64,000 nucleotides of DNA from assembly GCA_964016985.1 (NCBI GenBank), contig OZ024831.1, forward strand, positions 80,206,263 through 80,270,262, in the 5' to 3' direction. The notes beneath the pieces were generated by a model. It was not told the DNA's origin and ran no database searches. It worked only from the letters and a program-made list of their open reading frames with translations. A program made the translations under genes and the position numbers. The DNA comes from Anodontia alba. Its lineage: Eukaryota > Mollusca > Bivalvia > Lucinida > Lucinidae. Below are positions 1 to 10,353 of the stretch, one piece after another. Within the stretch, counting starts at the first letter, position 1. Every line of letters begins with the position of its first letter.

Positions 1-1918
1 TTTCCCTATATATCTGTATAGAAAACTTTAAAAATCTTCTTGTCAGAAACCACTAGACCGATTTCAATATAACTTTGCAGAAATGTTCCTTTGGTGATCC
101 TCTACCAAGATTGTTCAAGACATGGATTCGTCAAAAAACTTGGCCGCCAGGGGGCGGGGCTTATTTTCCCTTTACATCTTTATAGAAAACTTTAAAAATC
201 TTCTTGTCAGCAACCACTGGACCGATTTCAATATAATTTTGCAGAAATGTTCCTTTGGTGATGCTCTACCATGATTGTTCAAGCCATTTGGATTCGTCAA
301 AAAACATGGCCGCCAGGGGGCCGGGCTTATTTTTCCTGTATAATCTATATAGAAAACTTTAAAAATCTTCTTGTCAGAACCACTAGACCGATTTCAATAT
401 AATTTTGCAGAAATGTTCCTTTGGTAATCCTCTACCAAGATTGTTCAAGCCATTTGGATTTGTCAAAAAACATGGCCTCCAGGGGGCGGGGCTTATTTTC
501 CGTTTACATCTTTATAGAAAACTTTAAAAAATCTTCTTTTCAGTAACCACTGGCCCGATTTCTATATAATTTTGCAGAAGTGTTCCTTTGGTGATCTTCT
601 AACAAGATTGTTCAAGCCATTTGGATTCGTCAATAAACATGGCCGCTAGGGGGCGGGGCTTATTTTAACTATATTTTTATATAATGATCGTTTTGTCAGA
701 AACCACTGGACCGATTTCGGTATAACATTGCAGGAATGTTTCTTTTGTAACCCTCTACCAAGATTGTTCAAGTTATCATGATTTGTCAAAAAAACGTGGC
801 TGCCAGGGTGCGGGGCTTAATTTTCCTATGTATCTATATAAAAAACTTTAAAATAAAAATCTTCGTCAGAAACCACTGGACTCATTTCATTATAACTTGG
901 CAGAAATGTTTCCTTGTTGACCCTCTACCAAGATTGTTCAAGTTATCATGATTCATCAAAAAACCTGGCCGCCAGGGGGCGGGGCTTATTTTCATTGTAT
1001 ATCTATATAGAAAAGTTTTTAAAATCTTCTTGTCAGAAACCAATGGACCGATTTCAGTATCACTTGGCAGGAATGTTTCTTTGGTGACCCTCTACCAAGA
1101 TTGTTCAAGCCGTTATGATTTGTCAAAAAACATGACCGCTAGGGGGCGGGGCATATTTTCCCTATATATCTATATAGAAAACTTTAAAAATCTTCTAAAA
1201 GAAACTGTTGGATCAAGTTCAATGTATCTTGGCAGGAATGTTGCTTTGGTGACTTTCTACCAAGATTGTTCACGCCCTCATGATACATCAAAAAACATGG
1301 CTACCAGGGGGCGGGGCTTATTTTTCTTATATATCTGTATAGAAAACTTTAAAATTCTTCATATCAGAAACCACCTATCTGATTTCATTATTACTTGGCA
1401 GGAATGTTGCTTTGATGACCTTCTACCAAGATTGTTCAAGCAATCATGATTCATCAAAAAACATAGCTGCAAGGGGTGGGGGTTATTTTCCCTATATATC
1501 TAAATGGAAAACTTTAAAAATTTTCTTGTCAGAAACCACTGGACCGATTTCAATATAACTTGGCAGGAATGTTCCTATGGTGACCCTCTACCAAGTTTGT
1601 TCAAGCAGTCATGATTCGTCAAAAAACATGGCCATTAGGGGGTGGGGCTTATTTTCCCTATATAGCTATATGAAACATTTTAAAAATCTTTTTGTCAGAA
1701 ACCACTGGACCGATTTCAATATGGCAGAATTGTTCCTTTGGTGATCCTCTTTCAAGATTCAGTTCAAGCCATCATGATGCATAAAAAAAAACATGGCAGC
1801 TGGGGAGCAGGGCTATAAAATTTATATAAAAATCTAAGAGCAGTGAACTTGGCTGAAACAGTAAGTGTGCAAAGCTGTTTGCTCAGGCGAGCGATATAGG
1901 ACCATCATGGTCCTCTTG
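1..1918 (+). mobile_element. HLE-1 copy a, 3' part (Helentron-like, non-autonomous)
   Basis: About eleven tandem units of roughly 166 bp. Each unit carries the same landmarks: GAAAACTTTAAAAATCTTC, a CAGAAACCACTGGACCGATTTC-type core, CTACCAAGATTGTTCAAG, then CATGGCCGCCAGGGGGCGGGGC. The array ends in the family's 3' terminus: a GCTCAGGCGAGC inverted-repeat arm (1881-1892), the hairpin GGACCATCATGGTCC and CCTCTTG. The 5' end lies outside the window. There is no transposase, and the open frames across it exist only because units lack frequent stops. Assignment to Helentron-associated elements rests on terminal form. Confidence 0.75.
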
Positions 1919-2330
1919 TTTTTTTGTGTTCCTGCTTTTCCCTACTTTTTTCTGAAAATGCCCTACTATCCCTACTTTTTAGTTCAAAAATGTTTGAAGT
2001 GACCAAAAATTGTAATTTTTTTCCTCGCTTGCTCGAAGTTTGTAAAAATTGGATCAACTTAATCTGAGCAGTCAGGATGCAAAAGTTTATGAAATATTTT
2101 TACTTCAGTTGTAACTCCTTTTTTGGAACATTTATTTTGGTATTTCCTTACCATTGTGATATAGTGTTATTGTTCAGAGAAAACTTTTCTTATTTTATCT
2201 TTTTCTAAGTCTGAAAACACTCAGAACATCCCTACTATCCCTAATTTTCATGATTTAAATTCCTACTTTTGCCCTACTTTTTCAAAATTTTAAGCCCTAC
2301 TTTATCCCTACTTTTTCACTGGAGAGCACT
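1919..2330. repeat. CCCTACT-rich spacer between two HLE-1 arrays
   Basis: AT-rich DNA with scattered near-repeats of CCCTACTTTTT and CCCTACTATCCCTA at 1940-1985 and 2225-2315. HLE-1 array sequence resumes abruptly in mid-unit at about 2340. I recognise no gene or element. It may be an unrelated insertion that split one longer HLE-1, or the remnant of the second copy's 5' part. Confidence 0.4.
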
Positions 2331-4416
2331 TGAAAGCCTGCATTTGGATTTGTCAAAAAACATGGCCACCAGGGGGCAGGGCTTATTTTCCCTGTATATC
2401 TATATAGAAAACTTTAAAAATCTTCTTGTCCGAAACCACTGGACCGACTTCAATATAATTTTGCAAAAATGTTCCTTTGTTGATCCTCTTCCAAGATTGT
2501 TCAAGCCATTTGGATTCGTCAAAAAACATGGCCGCCAGGGGGCGGGGCTTATTTTCCCTATATATAGAAAAATGTAAAAATCATCTTGTGAAGCGGGCCC
2601 CCGAAGCCTAGTGGATAAGAGAGTTGACTCTTAATCCATTAGGTTTCTCACCGCTGTGGTTCGAGCCTCGCTCGGGTCATATGTGGGAAAGCCAAGTTCT
2701 GCTTACGGATGGTCAGGTGGTTTTTCTCCGGGTTCTCCGGTTTTCGCCCACCTTCGATGAACGATCGGCTCGATATAAGTGAAATATTCTTGAAAGGGCC
2801 GTAAAACCCAAATCAAGAAAAATCATCTTGTCCCAAACCACTGGACCGATTTCCATATAATTTTGCAGAAATGTTCTTTTGGTGATCCTCTACCAAGATT
2901 GTTCAAGCCGTTTGGATTCGTCAAAAAACACGGCCGCCAGGGGGCAGGGCTTATTTCCCTATATATGTATCTATATAGAAAACTTTAAAAATCTTCTTGT
3001 CAGAAACCAATGGACCAATTTCAATGTAACTTGGAAGGAATGTGTCTTTGGTCACCCTCTTCCAAGGTTGTTCAAGCCATCATGATTCGTCAAAAAATAT
3101 GGCTCCAAGGGGGTGGGGCTTATTTTCCCTATATATCTATATAGAAAACTTGAAAAAAAATCTTCTTGTCAGAAACCACTGGACCGATTTCAGTATAACT
3201 TGGCAGAAATGTTTCCTTGGTGGCCCTTTACCAAGATTGTTCAGGCCGTCATGATTTGTCAAAAAACATGGCTGCTAGGGGGTGGGGCTTATTTTCCCTG
3301 TATATCTATATAGAAAACTTGAAAAAATCTTCTTGTCAGAAACCATTGGACTGATTTCAATATAACTTGGCAGACATGTTACCTTGGTGACCCTTCCTTG
3401 GTGACCCTTTACCACGATTGTTCAAGTAATCGTGATTTGTCAAAAAACATGGCTGCTAGCGGGTGGGGCTTATTTTCCCTATATATCTATATAGAAAACT
3501 TTAATAATCTTCTTATCAGAAACCACTGGACCGATTTCAATATAACCTAGCAGGAATGTTTCTTTGGTGACCCTCTACCAAGGTTGTTTAAGCTGTCATG
3601 ATTCGTCAAAAAACATGGCCGCTATGTGGGCGGGGCTTATTTTCCCTATATATCTATATAAAAAACTTTAAAAAATCTTTTCCTAAGAAACCGTTACACC
3701 GAATTCAATGTAACTTGACAGGAATGGTGACCTTCTACCAAGATTGTTCAAGCTTTCATGATACGTCAAAAAACATGGCCCCCAGAGGGGGCGGGGCTTA
3801 CTTTCTGTATATATCTGTATAGAAAACTTTGAAATTCTTCTTGTCAAATACCCCTGACCGATTTCAATGTTGCTTTGGTGACCCTCTACCAAGAATGTTC
3901 AAGCAATCCTGATTTGTCAAAAAAACATGGCTGTTAGGGGGTGGGGCTTATTTTCCCTATATATCTAGATAGAAAACTTTGAAAATCTTCTTGTCAGAAA
4001 CCACTGAACCGATTTCAATTTAACTTGGTTTAACTTGGTAAACAGATTGTTCCTTTGGTGACCATCAACCAAGTTTTTTCAAGGTGTCATGATTCGTCAA
4101 AAAGAAAAAAATGGCTGTAAGGGGGTAGGGCTTTATAGCAATATAAAACACTTTAAAAATCTTTTTGTCAGAAACCACTGGACCAATTTCAATATAACTT
4201 GGCAGAAATGTTCCTTTGGTGACCCTCTTTCAAGATTTAGTTGTCATGATGCGTTAAAAAAGAAAAAAACATGGCTGCTGTGGGGGTTTGGTGGGTGGTG
4301 GGGGGTGCAGGGCTATAAAATTTAGAGCAGTGAACTTGGCTGAAACTTCAACACTAATATAAGTATGCAAATCTGTTTGCTCAGGTGAGCGATATAGGAC
4401 CATCATGGTCCTCTTG
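2331..4416 (+). mobile_element. HLE-1 copy b, 5'-truncated, with SINE inserted
   Basis: The ~166-bp HLE-1 units resume in mid-unit and run, apart from a SINE at 2590-2817, to a complete 3' terminus (GCTCAGGTGAGC at 4379-4390, the GGACCATCATGGTCC hairpin, CCTCTTG ending at 4416). The last unit has decayed into a G/T-rich stretch around 4277-4312. One unit carries CCACCAGGGGGCAGG at 2366-2380, a perfect fit to the published CTCF core consensus CCASYAGRKGGCRS. Confidence 0.7.
2590..2817 (+). mobile_element. SINE-D, tRNA-derived SINE with intact target duplications
   Basis: 228-bp insertion in an HLE-1 unit, flanked by the 14-bp direct repeat AAAAATCATCTTGT at 2576-2589 and 2818-2831. The head reads like a tRNA with an A-box-like TAGTGGATAAGAG and a B box GGTTCGAGCC, so it should use an internal RNA polymerase III promoter. 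The body contains TTTTTCTCCGGGTTCTCCGG, a motif I recall from several invertebrate SINEs. The tail is GGGCCGTAAAACCCAAATCAAG. There is no coding potential. The clean duplication shows insertion by target-primed reverse transcription after the host array had formed. Confidence 0.88.
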
Positions 4417-4556
4417 TATTCCTGTTCCTCTTTCTTCCCTGTTCCTCTTTTTCATCTCTTTTGCTATCTCTTCTATCTCTTTTCTACCTTTCTCTGGGAG
4501 ATGAAACAAAATGACCCACAAGGGTTGACATGGTGATAAACCCCAACACAATCAAT
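4417..4556 (+). mobile_element. SINE-C fragment (pyrimidine-rich SINE, 3' part)
   Basis: Pyrimidine-rich body (CCTGTTCCTCTTTCTTCCC, then CTATCTCTTCTATCTC and TTTCTCTGGGAGATGA). The tail is GACCCACAAGGGTTGAC followed by TAAACCCCAACACAATCA. The same body and tail recur at 33328-33620, 49083-49235 and 60217-60412, which defines the family. It lies directly after an HLE-1 terminus. No tRNA-like head is visible in this copy. Confidence 0.65.
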
Positions 4557-5580
4557 GGGTTAATTTGTTGTCTGCATTATGCTGGTGGTTTAGGCATTTT
4601 TACCTTTGATTTATAACAAGAATTACTTTAGATTGGAATAAGGTATATTTATCCTAAACAGTTTTTGCAGTGGGGACAATTTCTTGAGCATGTGTTCCTG
4701 TCATTTGATGGTGTCAGCATTTCGCTTTGAAAGTCAAACACTAATGGTATATCATTCTGACTAGAAGGCAGATTGCTTGATTTGTTTTGTTGGCAATGAC
4801 AGGCCAGTGAAATTTAGAAAATGCTTCTAAGTTCTTCTGCGATGAAGCCTCCATATTTGCAGTTAAATAAAGAAGAGCTGCTAGCAATAGGTGATCATTA
4901 ACCAATGTTTGTAGATATTTACCTGAATATCCTTCTTATCTAGAGCCATGTATGGTAACTGAACCACAGACTTGCAGTCAGTAACACACACTAGGCTTAC
5001 AATTAACACCCAGCATTGTTAAATCATTAACATTGGGAAGATTTTTGACACAAAAGTCTCATTTAATCTGTAATTTATCTTGTTAGAAAGGTCAGAAACA
5101 TGTGATTTATGAATTATGTAGAATTGTTATATAATACCACATGAAGAGTGCTGCTGCACTTAGCTGAGATGTTACTGAGAAAATCACAACTATAGATAAA
5201 AGACACTGTATTTGCAACCAAGAACTACTGAGGTTTTTCTTCTACATGAATACATAGGTTATGGTACTCATTGGAATCAGTAAGTGAACACCAGCAATAG
5301 TTGTTGTACAGAAATACAAAGACTGGCCCCTGCCCAAAGGGGCCCATGAACTATATAGCTACCTGGTGCCGCTGCCACAGAGTTGCCAGTAACTTAAGGC
5401 AGGACTTTAGTTCATCAGTCAGTCAGGGCAGGTAAAAGTCCATGTCTTGACATGGCTGAAAAATTGTTGACTGAGATTAGACCGACCTCAGGTAAAAAAA
5501 TGACAAGATAAATACTCTACAGAAAAAGCAACAATTGGATTCAAGAAAAATTCACTTGAAATCCAATGGATTCCATTTGA
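4557..5580. other. AT-rich DNA without a recognised feature
   Basis: No long open frame, repeat relation to the rest of the window or RNA gene was found. A short open stretch after TTTGCAG near 4863 could be read as a tiny exon but has no other support. Confidence 0.5.
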
Positions 5581-5850
5581 ACTGAACTCAACAAAGACAT
5601 TTCAGTGGATTAAAAAAACCCAGTGGAATGCTGCAGGAAGTCCAGTGGAACTAGATTTCCAGTTAAATTTTGCAGGATTCCATGGTTGCACTTGCATGAA
5701 AGGTGTTATTCTACTGAAATAAGCAGTGAAATTCAATGGAAATTTCCAGTAGAATGTCATTATTCCACAAGTTTTGATGGAACTAGTGGAATAAAAAGTC
5801 ATATATTCACATACCATTTCCTTTTCTCAAAGGGAGATCACACTGATCTC
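5581..5850. repeat. Degenerate CAGTGGAAT-type short-motif cluster
   Basis: Short related words (CAGTGGAAT, CAGTGGAAC, CCAGTAGAATG, TTCCAGT, ATTCAATGGAAATTTCC) recur on both strands within about 200 bp. An open frame crosses the cluster on each strand, but composition looks repeat-driven. It could be an eroded minisatellite or a MITE that has lost its ends. Confidence 0.35.
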
Positions 5851-5851
5851 A

Positions 5852-6173
5852 GTCTGAATGGCTCAGTTCCTATAGCGTCTACCTTCTGGTAGGAGGTTGT
5901 GGGTTTGATCCCCAGCTAGGCAATGATTATGACTTTCTAAAATAGATGCTAGCAGCTGCTCTTTCACTTGGCGCTCCGCAATAAGAAGGTAATGTGACTG
6001 ATGATCTGTCTTACTATGTATGATACTCCAGTGAAGCAGCACCATAAAAGGGCATCTTACAGTTCCCTATGTATGATACTCCAGTGAAGCAGCACCATAA
6101 AAGGGCATCTTACAGTTCCCTATGTATGATACTCCAGTGAAGCAGCACCATAAAAGGGCATCTTACAGTTCCC
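5852..6173 (+). mobile_element. SINE-B copy with 53-bp triplicated segment
   Basis: tRNA-like head with GGCTCAGTTCC and a B box GGTTTGATCCC at about 5911-5921. The body matches the intact SINE-B at 58101-58438 (CTAGCAGCTGCTCTTTC and a TAATGTGACTG segment). The 3' part holds three copies of a 53-bp unit starting TATGTATGATACTCCAGTG at 6015, 6068 and 6121. The copies are almost identical, so the triplication is recent. The usual (CAAA)n tail is missing. Confidence 0.72.
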
Positions 6174-6335
6174 TCTCACATCAGACACCTAGCTTTATTA
6201 TATGGCTAATGAAAGATTGTTGAATTTTAGAAGAAAACTTTGTCATAGCTTTAGCCCCAGCATTTATCAATGGATTTTAATATATCTTCACAAAATTATT
6301 GAGTATTATGATATCTCAAGCAAGCTTGACTTTAA

Positions 6336-6564
6336 ACCTAGTCCTGCTGAACCCGGATATATCCTGCCTTGCAAATAGTGTAGATCCAGATCAGTTGGCT
6401 TGGAAGCCAACTTACCTGGATTTGCACTGTTTGCCATTAAGTATGCGTATATATATCAATGCCATTAAGTATGTGTATTTGTTGATATAATCTAGATCAA
6501 GTAATCTGATTGGCTGAAAATTAGATGTGGGCGTGGCATCTTAATTTATTCAGCAGGACAAGGG
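6336..6564. mobile_element. TTAA-flanked MITE, family P1 copy 1
   Basis: Flanked by TTAA at 6332-6335 and 6565-6568. Ends are ACCTAGTCCTGCTGAA and TTCAGCAGGACAAGGG, a decayed inverted pair. Two relatives at 20927-21132 and 52582-52786 share ends and interior (TAGATCCAGATCAGTTGGC, GGTGTGGCATCTTAATTTATTC-type segment). A TTAA target plus termini starting CCCTT is the signature of piggyBac-type elements. No transposase is present. Confidence 0.72.
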
Positions 6565-6734
6565 TTAAGGTTGCTGGGCTCAAGGTCAAGGTAACTGTGG
6601 CTATTTTTAAAAAAAAAAACAACAACAAAAAAACAAAAAGGACTTTGTCATCGCGAGGTGGTACAGGGCCTTTTGTTTCAAGGTTACAACTAGATGATGA
6701 TGAAGGACCCAAAAGCAATATGCCCCATAATAAG

Positions 6735-7137
6735 AAAAATATCAATACTTTGGGTTGACAAAAGCAATTCAACTAGAGCTATGCATAAAGTTTGATGTGT
6801 TAAGCAATCAGAAGTGCAATTAGCATATTGGCAACTGATCTTTTTCTGGAAAAGAAAGAAAAGATGTATGCATGCAAGACTTGTTTTAGTTAGGTAAAAT
6901 AATGTTAAGCAAAAACAGATCAGCACAATTTGCAATAAAACAGCATATACTGAAATAGCCGGGGATATATGTGACTGTGCTTGCTCTAGTTATATCCCCA
7001 GCAGCATACGAAGTATGTAGGGGTATATAGTTTTTATACCCCTCCTCATGATAGTGGCATTTCTGGCAAAAGAATGTGCACAATACTAATGCTCTAGATG
7101 AATTGCTTTTATCAACCCAAAGTATTGATATTTTTCT
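6735..7137. repeat. Fold-back element with ~45-bp inverted arms, containing a SINE-A 3' remnant nearby
   Basis: AAAATATCAATACTTTGGGTTGAC at the left is repeated in inverse orientation at about 7088-7137, the arms continuing through AAAGCAATTCA and a TCTAGAGCT-type segment. Between them sits a hairpin start, CATACGAAGTATG, followed by GGGGTATATAG, also seen at the start of HLE-6 (53758). From about 7060 to 7230 a SINE-A 3' end is recognisable (AGAATGTGCACAATACT, AAGCCTGCCCAGTAAA, GGGCCATAAAACCTC). The elements are interleaved and their order of insertion is unclear. Confidence 0.5.
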
Positions 7138-7230
7138 AAGCCTGCCCAGTAAAAGTGCAGTTAGGTAAACTGATGGCACTCGACATGATCCAGTGGATTG
7201 ACTGGGCCATAAAACCTCATCACAAACAAA

Positions 7231-7734
7231 CCATAGTGGTGGGTAGTATGGTATATCCTCTGGTGTTCGTCGATCCCTCCGCACTTTGTTTCCGGATAAC
7301 TTCTCATACAGTTTTTACTTCTCATATTGTTTTGAGGTTACAGTACAGCAAGTTTTCCTACAGTTTTCATTGGATCATGTTGATACTTGGTGAACAGTTA
7401 GACCATGAGCTTAGTGAGGTGGTACAGGGCCTTTTGTTTCAAGGTTACAGTTCACCAAATTTTGATAGTTATAGTCTCTATAATCTTCATCTGATCAAGC
7501 TGTTATTTTTAAGTTGTTGTATAGAGAGAATGTGGAGAATTGCAGCCAGGTTACAGTACAGCAAATTTTTATATTCTTTCAAGGTTACACTACACCAAAT
7601 TTTCATAGAATTATTACTTATTAAAGCATCTTCACTTGCTTTCAGGCTAACTCCTCCTACAGTTTTCACCAGTACCAGTTGAGACTTTGAAGTGATACAG
7701 CACTTATTTTTGAGGTTACAGTACACCAATTTTT
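7231..7734 (+). repeat. Degenerate HLE-4-type array
   Basis: Diverged repeats of a unit with CTCCTACAGTTTTCA, GATCAAGCTG, and TTTCAAGGTTACAGTACACC. The same words build HLE-4 at 15179 and 44079. The open frames here are shadows of the repeat. Confidence 0.5.
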
Positions 7735-8113
7735 AGCTCACCTGAGCTCAGGGTGAGCTATTGTGATCACTATGTCCATCGTCTATTGTCAACAATTAGT
7801 TTGTTAACACTCTAGAAGTCACAGTTTTGACCCAATCTTAATGAAACTTGCTCAGAATGTTTGTCCCTATGAAATCTAGATCAAGTTCGAAACTGGGTTA
7901 TTTGGGGTCAGAAATTAGGTCACCAGGTCAAATCAAAGGAAAATCTTGTTAACCCTCTGTAGGTCACATTTTAGACTTAATCATCATGAATCTTGCTCAA
8001 AATGTTTGTTTTGATGATTTTGAAATTTTGAAACTGGGTCTCTTAGGGACAAAAACTAGGTCACTGGGCCAAATGAAATGAAAACCTTGTTAACAGTCCA
8101 GAGGGTACTTTTT
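7735..8113 (+). mobile_element. HLE-3 copy c, 5' part
   Basis: Begins with the family hairpin AGCTCACCTGAGCTCAGG followed by GTGAGCTATTGTGATCAC, then 'TTAACACTCTAGAAGTCACA' and 'CAAAAACTAGGTCAC' repeats typical of HLE-3. It breaks off where an HLE-5 element starts. Matching HLE-3 array sequence resumes at about 9545. Confidence 0.68.
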
Positions 8114-9475
8114 GTCGCACCTGCTTTGGCAGGGCGACTTAGGCATGCAAGTTAATGTCAGTTCAACCATCCGTCCGTCTGTCAACATTTACCGTAGGTA
8201 TCTTGAAATTGCAACTCCTCTTACAGTTTTGTACCGATTGTTTTCAAACTTTGCATGTGTTTTCGTCATGGTATGAGGATGTGCATGTTGTTTGGATATA
8301 ATTGTGGATACTAAGGCTTGCACAATTTTCACCCTCAATATATGGATAGTGGATAAGTTATCCGATTAACTGTGCCAGCCTTAGGCTGGCACAGTTAATC
8401 GGATAATCAGATAATCAATTAATTGATCGATAAATTCCACAAAAATGATTATCGTTACAGATTTGCTAATAATCGATTATTTGATTTCTGTGTCTGTTAC
8501 TTTGCCATATTTACCCTTAGTATTAGGTCACCTCAATTCCTTACCATACTTTGAACAAGCACTATTTACTACCCAATGTTTGTCTAAAATTAGCTGAATG
8601 ATTTGCAAACAGTGCAAACCCTGATGAGACACTTCATTCTGTAGCATCTCATCTGGGTCTACACTGTTTGCTCAGGCCTGTCTGGCCAAATATGTACAGT
8701 AAAGAATAGCATATGTGAAGAGTCATGCTCAGGTAAAATTATGACCTAATCTTTAGTGATTACTAATCAATTATCGGTCACAATGGCAGGACTGATAATC
8801 AATTATCTTCTCAACTCTGATTAGCCAGCCCTAGTGGATACCTCTTGTGAGCGCAACTCCTTTTACAGTTTTGTACCAATTGTTTTGAAACTGCTTGTGT
8901 TTTCTTCATGGTATGTGGATGTGCATGTGGTTTGGATATAATTGTTAGATCTTTTTTTGTCACTTTTTCCACATTGTGAACTTAGTCTTTTTTCACCCTC
9001 AGTATATAGACAGTGGGTACCTCATGAGCACAACACCTCATATAATTTTATACCAAACTTTTTGAAACTTTGCACATGTTTTCTCCATAGTCTGAACTTA
9101 TGCATGTGCTTTCGATATAATCCTTGCATTTATTTTTGTCATTTTTTTTCTACTTTGTGAATGTTGTCATTTTCTGACCTCAGATGTATAGACAGTGGGT
9201 ACCTTGTAATTGCAACTCCTCATACAATTTTATACAGGTCTTTTTGAAACTTTGCACATGTTTTCTCCAGTGTCTGCAGAAGTGCATGTGGTTTGGATAT
9301 AATTTTTAAATGTATTTTTGTCACTTTTTCCACTTTAACTTTGTCTTTTTCTTACCTCAGATTTTGTGAAAGTGTGTAGACTGTGGGTAACTTTTGAGCG
9401 CAACTTCTCATGCATCATAGGAGAATACGCATGTGATTTCAATGAAATTCCCATATTAATTTATTTTACCTGAAA
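8114..9475 (+). mobile_element. HLE-5 copy a, with an internal hairpin insertion
   Basis: Starts with the stem GTCGCACCTGCTTTGGCAGGGCGAC-like arms (8114-8138). It continues as ~190-bp units built from GAGCGCAACTCCTCTTACAG, TTTTGAAACTTTGC, GTGGTTTGGATATAATTG and GTCACTTTTTCCACATTGTG. From about 8352 to 8832 the unit is interrupted by unrelated sequence that includes a perfect 49-bp palindrome. The 3' end is not defined. No coding region. Confidence 0.62.
8358..8406. repeat. Perfect 49-bp palindrome
   Basis: Two 24-nt arms (TTATCCGATTAACTGTGCC then AGCCT, and their exact complement) around a single T. It can form a nearly loopless hairpin. It lies in a segment that interrupts HLE-5 between two halves of the phrase 'ATATGGATAGTGGATA' and 'TAGTGGATACCTCTTGTGAG'. 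Confidence 0.9.
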
Positions 9476-9489
9476 CAAATATCGCTTTT

Positions 9490-9532
9490 TTTTGGTGGGG
9501 GTGGGGGGGGGGGGGGGGGTGGTGGGGGGGGT
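9490..9532 (+). repeat. Poly-G tract, potential G-quadruplex
   Basis: About 40 bases that are almost all G, broken by single T or C residues, following a run of eight T. Such a tract fits the G3+N1-7 rule for quadruplexes many times over. It sits at the junction between the end of HLE-5 and the resumed HLE-3 array. Confidence 0.85.
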
Positions 9533-9539
9533 GCGTGCC

Positions 9540-9905
9540 ATGTCAGCTTCATCGAAGTTCAATCTATATTTTGAAGTAATCATCATGAAAATTGCTCAAA
9601 ATGTTTGTTGATGATTTCCAGGTCAAGTTCGAAACTTGGTCACTTGGGATCAAAAACTAGGTCACCGTGCCAAATCAAAGGAAAACCTTGTTAACACTTT
9701 AGAGGTAACCTTTTTAAACAAGCATCATGAATCTTGCTCAAAATGTTTGTCTTGATGAATCCTAGGTCAAGTTTGAAACTGGGTTACTTGGGGTCAAAAA
9801 CTAGGTCACCAGGCCAAATCAAAGGGAGACTTCTTTACACTCCAGAGGTCACATTTTTGAAGTAATCGTCATGAATCTTGCTCAAAATGTTTGTCTTGAT
9901 TAATG
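9540..9905 (+). repeat. HLE-3 copy c array, resumed
   Basis: About two and a half units of the HLE-3 repeat: AATCATCATGAATCTTGCTC, AAAATGTTTGTCTTGATGA, TAGGTCAAGTTTGAAACTGG, CAAAAACTAGGTCACC. The 3' terminus with GCTCAGGTGAGC and CTCTTG is absent, so this copy is 3'-truncated. Confidence 0.65.
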
Positions 9906-10353
9906 TTTGGTACTGCCAAAAATAATGTACCACGGTATGCTGCAGTATTTTGCAGATTACCGCAGTATGAAATCATCATGTCCATGTCTCACAGTGTCCC
10001 AGGTTCAAATACATGACTGTACTTGTAGAATTGAAATTTCACTAATGGCTGTATAAGGCTTCATTGCAATAGGGCCTTTCATTATTATCCTTCCATGTTT
10101 TCATATAACTGAAATACTGTTGAATGAGACCTAAGTATTGGGATACTTTATCTACTTCTCATACTTGGCCTAAAATTTGAAATAGTCCATTCTACTACCT
10201 CTTGATGTGTCTAAAATATTGCCATATGTAAGGCACACAGCGTAGACCCTAATCACACACCGCATTCTGCGGCATCTAGTATGCGGCGTCTTATCTGAGT
10301 CTATACTGTTTGCAAAGGCCTATCTGTACTTAGGGTTATTATGGTACCTTTTT
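9906..10353. other. Unassigned DNA with MITE-like tail
   Basis: Contains palindromic-looking TACCGCAGTATG/CATACTGCGGTA-like words at 9925-9970. At 10215-10345 there is a relative of an interspersed element seen also at 8510-8770, 21895-21990, 26360-26440 and 43643-43740 (TTACCCTTAGTATT, GTGTAGACCCTGATCAG, GGCATCT). No gene seen. Confidence 0.4.

Noticed and set aside
1030..1449. Repeated open frames in HLE-1 units with 'LFSLYIYIENFKNLLVRN' type products
   Set aside because: They recur in every unit and on both strands, stop at unit decay points and show no selection on codons. They are by-products of the tandem repeat.
4863..4892. Micro-exon after TTTGCAG
   Set aside because: Nine codons with flanking AG and GT can arise by chance in AT-rich DNA. 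No neighbouring exon fits its phase.
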